From Ruminococcaceae bacterium UBA794 (lineage in GTDB: Bacteria; Bacillota; Clostridia; Oscillospirales; Ruminococcaceae): a stretch of 6,245 nt of DNA. This document shows positions 1-6,092 of this stretch, one piece after another. The stretch lies in assembly GCA_002304735.1 (NCBI GenBank), contig DBIU01000057.1, forward strand, positions 4,591-10,835. Reading direction: 5' to 3'. Below the pieces are notes generated by a model that was not told the DNA's origin, ran no database searches, and saw only the letters and a list, made by a program, of their open reading frames with translations. How positions within the stretch are numbered: position 1 is the first letter of the stretch; each line of letters begins with the position of its first letter. The translations under genes were made by a program, and so were the position numbers.

Positions 1-341
1 GCCCACTGTTCGAGGGAATTGAACACGATATGGTCGCAGTATTTCAGAATTTCATCGAAATCTTTTTCGGGATAGGCGGGGGAGAAAACGTGGTTTTCCC
101 TGCCAAACGGCTTCGCCATCTCCTCAAAGCCGAGCCGCGCCTCGAAAATCCCGCTCGCCGTGCAGCCGTCAAGGTACTCTGCGATAAGCGGATAAACCGC
201 GTAAGCCGAGAACGCTTTCTGCGCGAGGAGTATTTTACAGCCCGCGCGTTCCTTGACATTGCGCAGAATTTCGAGATTTTCCCTCAGCTTTTTTTCATCG
301 ATAACATAGCACGGCGTTTCGACGTCGTTTATCCAATCCAT
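1..341 (-). CDS. nspC: Carboxynorspermidine (carboxyspermidine) decarboxylase, N-terminal part, runs off the left edge
   Basis: This PLP enzyme (alanine racemase/fold III decarboxylase family) removes the carboxyl group from carboxynorspermidine or carboxyspermidine, the last step of the aspartate-semialdehyde route to triamines. The first 113 codons are visible and the frame stays open to position 1. The protein begins MDWINDVETPCYVIDEKKL, the usual family opening. The segment LLAQKAFS (residues 38-45) matches the family's PLP-lysine motif, so Lys42 is the likely Schiff-base residue. TASGIFEARLGFEEM (61-75) and HIVFNSLEQW (104-113) also fit the family. The ATG at 341 is preceded by AAAGGAA (352-346) about 4-6 bases away, which supports this start. 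It is the last visible gene of the leftward operon, 36 bases after a broken acetyltransferase gene, and the intact dehydrogenase for the preceding step lies just upstream. Nor- versus homo-substrate cannot be told from sequence. Family assignment is strong; completeness is unknown. Confidence 0.9.
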   Translation of the reverse strand, partial: MDWINDVETPCYVIDEKKLRENLEILRNVKERAGCKILLAQKAFSAYAVYPLIAEYLDGCTASGIFEARLGFEEMAKPFGRENHVFSPAYPEKDFDEILKYCDHIVFNSLEQW

Positions 342-377
342 AGCGTTCCTTTCTTGCGCTTGCGCCGTTACAGCTTC

Positions 378-845
378 TTATATATATCCGCAGGTAAACG
401 GGAAGAAGTCGAATTTCTTCGTACCGATATGTACGAAGCCGTAAGCCTCGTACCATTTTCTGAGCGTACTGTTTTCCTCTACAATGCCTATATTCACCCT
501 TGCGCAGCCGAGCCTTTTCGCCGCGTCGAAGGCGCTCGTCAGCAGCTCTCCGCCAAGCCCCTTATGCCTGTACTCGGGCAAAACGCACAAGTTGTTCAGC
601 TCGCACTAGCCGCCCTGCACCGACAGAGAAAAATATCCGACTATCCTGTCCCCGTCAAACTCCGCTTACATGGGGCGTCATTCTTCAAGCAGCTGCCGGC
701 ACAGTCTGTCGCGCGTTGTCGCGAACGCGGTAAATCGCGGTGCGTTTTCGGCGGTAAAGCCGAACTCGTCCGCTACCGTCATAAAGCTCTTTCTGATAAC
801 GTCTGCACATTCGGCGAGGTTTTCCTCGTTTACCTGTCTTATCAT
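378..845 (-). pseudogene. GNAT-family N-acetyltransferase, broken by three in-frame stop codons
   Basis: Reading from an ATG at 845 (strong Shine-Dalgarno GAGGAGG, 859-853) gives one continuous frame of 155 codons with a normal TAA at 380-378, but it is interrupted at codon 56 (TGA, 680-678), codon 60 (TAA, 668-666) and codon 80 (TAG, 608-606). There is no frameshift: the pieces MIRQVNEENLAECADVIRKS, GDRIVGYFSLSV and CELNNLCVLPEYRHKGLG all sit in the same frame. The acetyl-CoA motif R-x-x-G-x-G is intact at residues 93-98 (RHKGLG), and the C-terminus (LRKWYEAYGFVHIGTKKFDF) is typical of GNAT enzymes. Restored length (155 aa) is normal for the family. An ATG at 590 could express only a 70-residue C-terminal half, with no clear ribosome site seen. 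The substrate is unknown. Its place between two polyamine genes makes a polyamine acetyltransferase ancestry possible, which is inference. Sequencing error is the main alternative to a true pseudogene. Confidence 0.88.
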
Positions 846-852
846 ATAAAAA

Positions 853-869
853 CCTCCTCATAGAGGAAG
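853..869 (-). promoter_or_regulatory. Hairpin enclosing the Shine-Dalgarno of the acetyltransferase pseudogene
   Basis: On the transcribed strand CTTCCTC-TAT-GAGGAGG can fold into a 7-bp stem (one G-U pair) with a 3-base loop. Its 3' arm is exactly the Shine-Dalgarno of the downstream ATG at 845. It begins three bases after the stop codon of the dehydrogenase (875-873), so ribosomes ending there would melt it. This is the geometry expected for translational coupling. The pairing is read directly from sequence; the function is inferred. Confidence 0.45.
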
Positions 870-872
870 AAA

Positions 873-2075
873 TCAGTCCACAAGCACGGGATTTCTGTCC
901 TCCTCCCAAGGCAGCCCCCACTTGTTGAGCGCGTCCATAAACGGGTCGGGGTTCAGCTCCTCGACGTTGTGAACGCCGGGCTTCTTCCAATCGCCCTTAA
1001 GCACCATCATAGCGCCAATCATCGCGGGAACTCCCGTTGTATAGGAAATAGCCTGCGAGCCGACCTCCTTGTAGCACTCCTGGTGGTCGCAGATGTTGTA
1101 AAGATAATAGTTCTTGTCCTTGCCGTCCTTTTTGCCGCGGAAAATGCAGCCGATGTTGGTTTTTCCGACGGTTCTCGGGCCGAGGGAAGCCGGGTCCGGC
1201 AGAACCGCCTTCAAGAACTGAAGCGGAACGATTTCCTTGCCCTCGTACATAATCGGCTCGATTGACGTCATTCCGACGTCCTCGAGGCACTTCAGATGTG
1301 TAAGATAGCTCTGACCGAACGTCATAAAGAAGCGGATACGCTTGATGCCCTTGATGTTGAGCGCGAGGGACTCAAGCTCCTCGTGGTGAAGCAGGTACAT
1401 ATCCTTTTCGCCGACGCCCTTGAAGTTATAGACGCGCTTAATCTCCATAGGCTCGGTTTCAACCCACTTTCCGTCCTCGATATAGCTTCCCTTTGCGGAA
1501 ACCTCGCGGATATTGATTTCGGGGTTGAAGTTTGTTGCAAAGGGGTAACCGTGGTCGCCGCCGTTGCAGTCGAGAATGTCGATATAATTGATTTCGTCAA
1601 ATTCGTGCTTCATCGCGTAAGCCGAGAAAACTCCCGTAACTCCGGGGTCGAAGCCGCAGCCTAGAATTGCGGTAATACCCGCTTTCTCGAAGCGCTCGCG
1701 ATAAGCCCACTGCCAAGAATACTCGAATTTCGCGGTATCCTCAGGCTCGTAGTTCGCGGTATCGAGGTAATCGACCTTACATTCAAGGCAAGCGTCCATA
1801 ATGTGCAAATCCTGATAGGGAAGCGCGATATTCATAACGATATCGGGCTTGTATTCTTTAATGAGCGCAACCAGCTCGGGAACGTTATCCGCGTCAACGG
1901 AAGCCGTTGTGATAACGGTTTTTGTCTTATCCTGCCATTTTTCCTTAAGCGCGTCGCACTTTGCCTTTGTTCTCGAAGCAATCATAATCTCGGAGAAAAC
2001 CTCGCTGTTTTGGCAGCACTTTGCCACAACAACCGAAGCCACGCCGCCCGCGCCAATAATTAAAGCTCTGCTCAT
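873..2075 (-). CDS. Carboxynorspermidine/carboxyspermidine dehydrogenase (saccharopine dehydrogenase-like)
   Basis: This cytosolic enzyme reductively condenses aspartate beta-semialdehyde with a diamine (putrescine giving carboxyspermidine, diaminopropane giving carboxynorspermidine) using NADPH. The product goes to NspC, encoded two genes downstream. The 400-residue length is normal for the family. An N-terminal Rossmann fold opens with ALIIGAGGVASVVV (residues 4-17), followed by NIALPYQDLHIMDACL (82-97) and VDYLDTANYEPED (101-113). The conserved central segments GCGFDPGVTGVFSAYAMKHE (139-158) and NGGDHGYPFATNF (171-183) are present, as is the late YTTGVPAMIGA stretch. The ATG at 2075 follows AGGAG (2089-2085) with a 9-base spacer. 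Saccharopine dehydrogenases share the fold, but adjacency to nspC, speD and speE argues for the polyamine role. It ends in TGA, 27 bases before the broken acetyltransferase. No missing residues were noticed. Confidence 0.93.
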   Translation of the reverse strand: MSRALIIGAGGVASVVVAKCCQNSEVFSEIMIASRTKAKCDALKEKWQDKTKTVITTASVDADNVPELVALIKEYKPDIVMNIALPYQDLHIMDACLECKVDYLDTANYEPEDTAKFEYSWQWAYRERFEKAGITAILGCGFDPGVTGVFSAYAMKHEFDEINYIDILDCNGGDHGYPFATNFNPEINIREVSAKGSYIEDGKWVETEPMEIKRVYNFKGVGEKDMYLLHHEELESLALNIKGIKRIRFFMTFGQSYLTHLKCLEDVGMTSIEPIMYEGKEIVPLQFLKAVLPDPASLGPRTVGKTNIGCIFRGKKDGKDKNYYLYNICDHQECYKEVGSQAISYTTGVPAMIGAMMVLKGDWKKPGVHNVEELNPDPFMDALNKWGLPWEEDRNPVLVD

Positions 2076-2104
2076 AATTCAAATCTCCTGTTCATATTAT
2101 TCTG

Positions 2105-2129
2105 CGGAGAACTTTCAATCGGTTCTCCG
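2105..2129 (-). other. Intergenic inverted repeat (8-bp stem) between the membrane-protein and dehydrogenase genes
   Basis: CGGAGAAC (2105-2112) and GTTCTCCG (2122-2129) form a perfect 8-bp inverted repeat, with a 9-base loop that a G-U pair could shorten to 7. It lies in the 64-base gap, the longest in the operon. In the leftward transcript the stem is followed by CAGAATAATATG rather than a uridine run, so it does not look like an efficient intrinsic terminator. It could be an RNA-processing, stability or attenuation element, or a leftover from insertion of the upstream gene. Confidence 0.5.
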
Positions 2130-2139
2130 ATATTTGTCG

Positions 2140-2781
2140 TCAGCAAAAGTTAAAAAATAAAACAAGTGAAGAAACAACCTGCACTACTGCGGCAAGAACC
2201 ATTAAATTCACACCGATGCCGCCGAATTTAAGTATATCTTTCTTAAATAAAACCAGCATTATTACAATTGTCAGTGCCGCTGTTAAAAGAAGCAAACCGG
2301 AGAGGATTTTCTTAATTGCTACTGAAATATAGTCTGCGTCGACAAACTGTGCTGTGCTTATTTTCCCTAAATCGCCCATTTGGGCATTAACCGCGTTAAA
2401 GTTAATGCCTGAATTGTCTTTGACGTCTTTCACAAGCCCTTTAACATTAACGGTTCCTTTTGACAATCCTTCCTTCTCAAAATTCTTTGAAAACCAATCC
2501 GTATCAGCCCTTACCAAAAAACGATTAACCTCTCCGTTATTATTCAGCGTGAGGTAATAATGGTCGGAATAAGTGGGAATGAAGCCAAGGAGCAGATGCT
2601 TCATCTCATATACTTCTTTCGCGTAAATAACACTGTATTCTGTCATACTGCCGGTTATTCCGACCCCTGAATTTGTTGGTTTTGCGTTCAGTTCTTTTAT
2701 GCCTGCTATAGTTGTGAAAGAAAAGTACAGAACAACAATAATTGCCCCTACAACAGAGCCTAATCTGATTTTTTTCTTCAT
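2140..2781 (-). CDS. Small three-helix membrane protein of unknown function within the polyamine operon
   Basis: The predicted 213-residue protein has a basic N-terminus (MKKKIRLG), a hydrophobic helix at about residues 9-27 (VVGAIIVVLYFSFTTIAGI), a mostly polar domain of about 130 residues, and two C-terminal helices at about 160-179 and 190-210. The polar domain contains a Tyr/Lys-rich stretch (YSVIYAKEVYEMKH) and a beta-rich part (YYLTLNNNGEVNRFLV, GTVNVKGLVKDV). The positive-inside rule would put the polar domain outside the membrane. I do not recognise a characterised family; its layout recalls uncharacterised ~200-residue DUF membrane proteins of Clostridia. The ATG at 2781 overlaps the speE TGA by one base (TGATG), with AAGGAG eight bases upstream; a GTG at 2784 is a possible alternative start one codon earlier. 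Blocks of 60 bases counted by hand are about 33-45% GC, against 55% in one block of the dehydrogenase gene, which suggests later arrival. A role in polyamine transport or envelope sensing is only a guess from position. Confidence 0.82.
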   Translation of the reverse strand: MKKKIRLGSVVGAIIVVLYFSFTTIAGIKELNAKPTNSGVGITGSMTEYSVIYAKEVYEMKHLLLGFIPTYSDHYYLTLNNNGEVNRFLVRADTDWFSKNFEKEGLSKGTVNVKGLVKDVKDNSGINFNAVNAQMGDLGKISTAQFVDADYISVAIKKILSGLLLLTAALTIVIMLVLFKKDILKFGGIGVNLMVLAAVVQVVSSLVLFFNFC

Positions 2782-3644
2782 CACACATTCTCCTTCGGCG
2801 TTTCCCTAAGCACATCTCTCACGTTATTCGGGAGCGCGAAGCAGCCGCTGTGAACGTATTGATTGTAGTACTTCGTGCGAAGCCCCTGCGACAGCCACCA
2901 CTGTGCGTTCTGGTCGTTTATCGGGTGATATTTCTTTGAAGCGAACCCGAAAAGCCAATGCCCCGAGGGATATGTCGGAATATGCGCCTGATAGACGAGC
3001 GCAATCGGGAAAAAGCTCTTAATTCTGCTGTGCGCGCGCTTCATCGCCATCGCGTATTCATCGTAGAACGTGCTTTCGTGCTGATTTACGAGAATACCGT
3101 CCTCGGTAAGCGCCTTGTAGCAGTTTCCGTAAAATTCCTTTGTGAAAAGCCCTTCTCCGGGACCGAACGGGTCGGTGCTGTCAACGATAATCAAGTCGTA
3201 CTCGTTTTCCGCGCTTCGCACGAACTTCAGTCCGTCCTCGTAGTAGATGTGAACGCGCGGGTCGCCGAGCGAGCCTGCCGTCTGCGGGATAAACTCTCTG
3301 CAAAGCTCCACAACGCGCCTGTCAATCTCAACCATATCGATGTGTTCAACGCCCTTGAAGCGGCATAGCTCGCGGATTGTTCCGCCGTCGCCCGCGCCGA
3401 TAACGAGAACCTTTTTTATGTTCGGATTAACGCTCATCGGAACGTGCGTTATCATCTCGTGATAGATGTACTCGTCCTTTTCCGTGAGCATAAGATAGCC
3501 GTCCAGAACGAGAATTTTGCCAAACTCCTCGCTTTCGAGAATGTCTATTTTCTGAAATTCGCTCTGTTCGCTTGCAAGGTGACGCTTAATTTTAATCGAG
3601 AACCTGACGCTCTCCGTGTGATTTTCCGTAAACCAAAGTTCCAT
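2781..3644 (-). CDS. speE: Spermidine synthase (polyamine aminopropyltransferase)
   Basis: This cytosolic enzyme transfers the aminopropyl group of decarboxylated AdoMet, the product of SpeD, to a diamine (normally putrescine), giving spermidine and methylthioadenosine. The 287 residues match the family length. An N-terminal beta domain leads into VLDGYLMLTEKDEYIYHEMI (46-65, with the conserved YHE at 61-63). The Rossmann methyltransferase-like core has VLVIGAGDGGTIRE (79-92, Asp86), MVEID (104-108) and YYEDG (134-138). The catalytic loop is IIVDSTDPFGPGEGLF (152-167), with Asp155 and Asp158 in the expected places and Gln188 following. The ATG at 3644 has GAGGT (3655-3651) six bases upstream, overlapping the stop codon of the decarboxylase gene, so the two genes should be translationally coupled. 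It ends by overlapping the next start. Specificity for putrescine rather than agmatine, cadaverine or a triamine cannot be fixed from sequence. Notably it shares the operon with a second, unrelated triamine route. Confidence 0.96.
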   Translation of the reverse strand: MELWFTENHTESVRFSIKIKRHLASEQSEFQKIDILESEEFGKILVLDGYLMLTEKDEYIYHEMITHVPMSVNPNIKKVLVIGAGDGGTIRELCRFKGVEHIDMVEIDRRVVELCREFIPQTAGSLGDPRVHIYYEDGLKFVRSAENEYDLIIVDSTDPFGPGEGLFTKEFYGNCYKALTEDGILVNQHESTFYDEYAMAMKRAHSRIKSFFPIALVYQAHIPTYPSGHWLFGFASKKYHPINDQNAQWWLSQGLRTKYYNQYVHSGCFALPNNVRDVLRETPKENV

Positions 3645-3653
3645 AATATTACC

Positions 3654-5105
3654 TCAACATACAACCTCAAGAAATTCCACTTTCATATCGCGGCAGCCCG
3701 TGAGATTGCAGCCCTTTTCCTTTGCAAATCTGATGTAGTCGAGAATATCTTCCGTAATGCGTTCTCCGGGCGCTAGAATGGGAATACCGGGCGGATAGCA
3801 CATAACAAACTCCGCGCAAATTCTGCCTGCCGCGCCGTCGAGAGGAACGGATTTCTGCTCGGAGTAAAACGCCTTCTGCGGCGGCATTTCAACGATAGGG
3901 TTGATGTATTCGTGGTCGTAAAGACCCGCGGGAGAACGCGAATAAAGCCGTTTTATCTCGGCGAGCGCGGACATCAGGCGCTCGATTTCAAGCGCACGGT
4001 CGGCTCCCGTTATAATCGCGAGGATATTTCCGATATCGCCAAATTCAATCTGTATTCCGTACTCGTCGCGAAGTAAATCGTACACTTCAATTCCCGCAAG
4101 TCCCATCGCTCTCGTGTGAACGGAGAGCTTCGTCCTGTCGAACGCGAAGAAATCCGCGCCGTTGCAAAGCTCGTCGCCGAACGCGTAATACCCGCCGATT
4201 TTGTTAACTTCCTTACGCGCGTATTCGGCGAAATCAACGGTTTTCGCGTAAAATTCCTTTCCGTGAAGCGCGAGATTTTGCCTTGCGAGGTCGAGCGAAA
4301 CCATAAGCAGATAGCTTGCGGATGTTGTCTGCGTGAGGTTTATTACTTGGCGAACGTAGTCTGCGTTCACGGTTTTTGTCGTGAGCAGGAGAGCGCTCTG
4401 CGTGAGCGAACCGCCCGTTTTGTGAACCGAAACCGCCGCCATATCCGCGCCGCAGGACATTCCCGACGGCGGGAGATTTTCGCCGAAATAGAAGTGCGTT
4501 CCGTGAGCCTCGTCGCATAGCGCAAGCAGACCGTGTTCGTGCGCGACTTTAACGATACCGCGCAAATCGGAGCAAATCCCGTAGTAAGTGGGATTGTTGA
4601 CGAGAACCGCCTTAGCGTCGGGATTTTCGGCAATCGCCTTTTCCACGTCCTCAACGGTCATTCCGAGGGGAATACCGAGGTCCTTGTTCACGCCGGGATT
4701 AACGTAAACGGGAACAGCCCCGCACACTACGAGCGCGTTTATGGCGCTTCTGTGGACGTTGCGGGGGAGAATAATCTTATCGCCCGCCTTGCACGCGGAC
4801 ATTATCATCGCCTGAACAGCGCCCGTAGCGCCGTTTATTATGAAGAACGAGTTATCCGCTCCGAACGCGTCCGCGGCAAGCTCCTGCGCTTCCTTAATCA
4901 CGGAGATTGGGTGGCAGAGGTTGTCGAGCGGCTTCATCGAGTTAACGTCGTTTTTCAGACAGTCCGCTCCGAGAAACTCGGTAAGCATAGCGTTTCCGCG
5001 TCCGCCTTTATGCCCAGGGACGTCGAACGGCACAACTCTGTTCAGTCTATGCTCGCGCATCGCCTCGTAAAGCGGCGCGCGGGTCTGGTCAAGCTTCATT
5101 TCCAT
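3654..5105 (-). CDS. speA: PLP-dependent arginine/lysine/ornithine decarboxylase, aspartate-aminotransferase fold
   Basis: The enzyme decarboxylates a basic amino acid to agmatine, cadaverine or putrescine and so supplies the amine acceptor for the rest of the operon. The 483 residues match the compact Gram-positive SpeA/YaaO-type enzymes, not the longer enterobacterial forms. Visible motifs are PFDVPGHKGG (26-35), NSFFIINGATGAVQAMIM (85-102), VLVNNPTYYGICSDL (167-181), the PLP Asp in LCDEAHGTHF (196-205) and the PLP lysine in VSVHKTGGSLTQSALL (225-240, Lys229). The C-terminal MCYPPGIPILAPGERI is also typical. The ATG at 5105 has AAAGG only three bases away; an ATG two codons later (5099) has a 9-base spacing and may be the true start. 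The gene lies 17 bases after speD. The speA symbol follows common usage. No agmatinase, agmatine deiminase or arginase gene is visible to settle the substrate, although such a gene could lie beyond the left edge. Confidence 0.93.
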   Translation of the reverse strand: MEMKLDQTRAPLYEAMREHRLNRVVPFDVPGHKGGRGNAMLTEFLGADCLKNDVNSMKPLDNLCHPISVIKEAQELAADAFGADNSFFIINGATGAVQAMIMSACKAGDKIILPRNVHRSAINALVVCGAVPVYVNPGVNKDLGIPLGMTVEDVEKAIAENPDAKAVLVNNPTYYGICSDLRGIVKVAHEHGLLALCDEAHGTHFYFGENLPPSGMSCGADMAAVSVHKTGGSLTQSALLLTTKTVNADYVRQVINLTQTTSASYLLMVSLDLARQNLALHGKEFYAKTVDFAEYARKEVNKIGGYYAFGDELCNGADFFAFDRTKLSVHTRAMGLAGIEVYDLLRDEYGIQIEFGDIGNILAIITGADRALEIERLMSALAEIKRLYSRSPAGLYDHEYINPIVEMPPQKAFYSEQKSVPLDGAAGRICAEFVMCYPPGIPILAPGERITEDILDYIRFAKEKGCNLTGCRDMKVEFLEVVC

Positions 5106-5122
5106 CAGCCTTTCAAACGCGG

Positions 5123-5941
5123 TCAGTAAATGTTCATTCCGCTGAAAATTTCAATCATTTCGCGCCTGAGGTCGTTTGTAATCTGAAGGCGTTCCTGCGG
5201 GTGTATTTCGTAAACGTCCTTATTGAAAAGGTAATTTTGAAGCTCGATTTCCTTTATGAGCATTTTTGTGTGGAAAATGTTGGACTGATAAACGTTTACG
5301 TCCATAGCGTCGTATTTCGTGAGAGTTTCGGGGTTAATGAAGTCCTGAATGGAGGTGATATTGCTGTCCATAAAGAACTTTTTGCCCGAAACGTCGCGCG
5401 TAAATCCTCTTACGCGGTAGTCGATAATGATGATATCCGAGTCGAACGAGCCGATGAGGTAATCGAGCGCCTTAAGCGGGGAAATTTCGCCGCAGGTCGC
5501 GACGTCGATATCAACTCGGAACGTGGAAATCGCCTTGTCGGGGTGATATTCGGGGAAAGTATGGACGGTAATATGGCTCTTGTCAAGGTGCGCGTGAACG
5601 GTTTCGCCCGAAATATTTGAAAAGAACCCAAGACCGCGGTTGCACGATTCGTCGATATGCGACGGGTCGATGCTGCCCTCGGCAAAAAGAATGTTCACGG
5701 ACGCGCCCTGCGGCTCGTAGTCCTGCTTTGAGATATTAAGAACGGTAGCGCCGATTTTCTCCGTGACGTCGCAGAGAATTTTCGTCAAACGCTCCGAATT
5801 ATATTGTTCGTCGATATAGGCGATATAATCGAGCTGCTCTCTCTCGCTTTTCGCGTAACAAACATCGTAAATGTTGAAGCTGAGTGTTTTTGTGAGATTA
5901 TTAAATCCATACAGCGCCAGCTTTTTCTCCAACTCTAACAT
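5123..5941 (-). CDS. speD: S-adenosylmethionine decarboxylase proenzyme, E. coli-like (class 1a)
   Basis: The proenzyme cleaves itself to create a pyruvoyl cofactor and decarboxylates AdoMet, giving the aminopropyl donor used by SpeE. Its 272 residues and sequence follow the long enterobacterial type: YGFNNLTKTLSFNIYDVCYA (11-30), ISKQDYEPQGASVNIL (70-85), HLDKSHITVHTFPEYHP (118-134), ATCGEISPLKALDYLIGS (148-165), IDYRVRGFTRD and NVYQSNIFHTKMLIKEI. By alignment from memory with E. coli SpeD (Lys111/Ser112, Cys140), self-cleavage falls between Lys121 and Ser122, and Cys150 is the proton-donor cysteine. This is unlike the short ~125-residue Bacillus type. The ATG at 5941 has AAAGGA close upstream (about three bases); a TTG at 5944 directly abuts that site and is less likely. 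It is the first gene of the operon, about 34 bases after the predicted transcription start. Confidence 0.96.
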   Translation of the reverse strand: MLELEKKLALYGFNNLTKTLSFNIYDVCYAKSEREQLDYIAYIDEQYNSERLTKILCDVTEKIGATVLNISKQDYEPQGASVNILFAEGSIDPSHIDESCNRGLGFFSNISGETVHAHLDKSHITVHTFPEYHPDKAISTFRVDIDVATCGEISPLKALDYLIGSFDSDIIIIDYRVRGFTRDVSGKKFFMDSNITSIQDFINPETLTKYDAMDVNVYQSNIFHTKMLIKEIELQNYLFNKDVYEIHPQERLQITNDLRREMIEIFSGMNIY

Positions 5942-5972
5942 CAATCCTTTCGGTAAAATATTACATCAAACA

Positions 5973-5989
5973 GTTATAGTGATTATAAC
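5973..5989. promoter_or_regulatory. Candidate operator: 17-bp inverted repeat over the speD promoter -10/+1
   Basis: GTTATA-GTGAT-TATAAC is a perfect 6-bp inverted repeat with a 5-base spacer. It covers the -10 hexamer (5987-5982) and the expected start point near 5975 of the leftward promoter, a usual place for a repressor. The region is AT-rich, so chance is a real alternative, and no cognate regulator gene is visible. Confidence 0.4.
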
Positions 5990-6010
5990 ATATTATTAAC
6001 CGAATTGCAA
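5982..6010 (-). promoter_or_regulatory. Promoter of the polyamine operon (sigma-A type, extended -10)
   Basis: Read leftward, TTGCAA (6010-6005) is a 4/6 match to the -35 consensus. A 17-base spacer then leads to a perfect TATAAT (5987-5982) preceded by TGT, an extended -10. The predicted start near 5975 leaves a leader of about 34 bases before the speD ATG at 5941. A-tracts just upstream (6015-6030) could act as an UP element. It is the only strong leftward promoter seen before speD. Confidence 0.8.
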
Positions 6011-6057
6011 TAATTTTTTGAAATTTTTTTACACATTTTATAATTTTTCGCGCGTAG

Positions 6058-6086
6058 TTGACAAAAAGCGAGTATTGTGATATAAT
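6058..6086 (+). promoter_or_regulatory. Consensus sigma-A promoter for the divergent PHP-domain gene
   Basis: A perfect TTGACA (6058-6063), a 17-base spacer and a perfect TATAAT (6081-6086) are preceded by TGA (6078-6080), which gives an extended -10 as well. The predicted start is near 6093. T-rich tracts lie just upstream (6015-6049). The -35 boxes of this promoter and the speD promoter face away from each other with 47 bases between them. Confidence 0.88.
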
Positions 6087-6092
6087 TAATGT

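Noticed and set aside
378..590. Stand-alone 70-residue protein
   Set aside because: It is the C-terminal half of the interrupted acetyltransferase; the upstream frame continues the same fold and has the real ribosome site.
606..680. Stop-codon readthrough or recoding (Sec/Pyl/alternative code)
   Set aside because: All three stop types occur within 25 codons, including TAA, no insertion element is visible, and the five complete neighbouring genes use TGA as their terminator.
30..863. Plus-strand open frame of 277 codons
   Set aside because: It lies antisense to nspC and the acetyltransferase pseudogene, whose minus-strand frames give clear family motifs; its translation resembles no family I know and it has no ribosome site.
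2101..2135. Intrinsic terminator after the membrane-protein gene
   Set aside because: The stem is good but no uridine run follows it in the transcribed direction.
4533..5129. Plus-strand open frame of 198 codons
   Set aside because: It is the antisense shadow of the decarboxylase gene, which carries all its catalytic motifs on the minus strand.
6018..6044. Second rightward promoter TTGAAA-N15-TATAAT
   Set aside because: The spacer is too short and the region is A/T-rich; the consensus promoter just downstream is far better.
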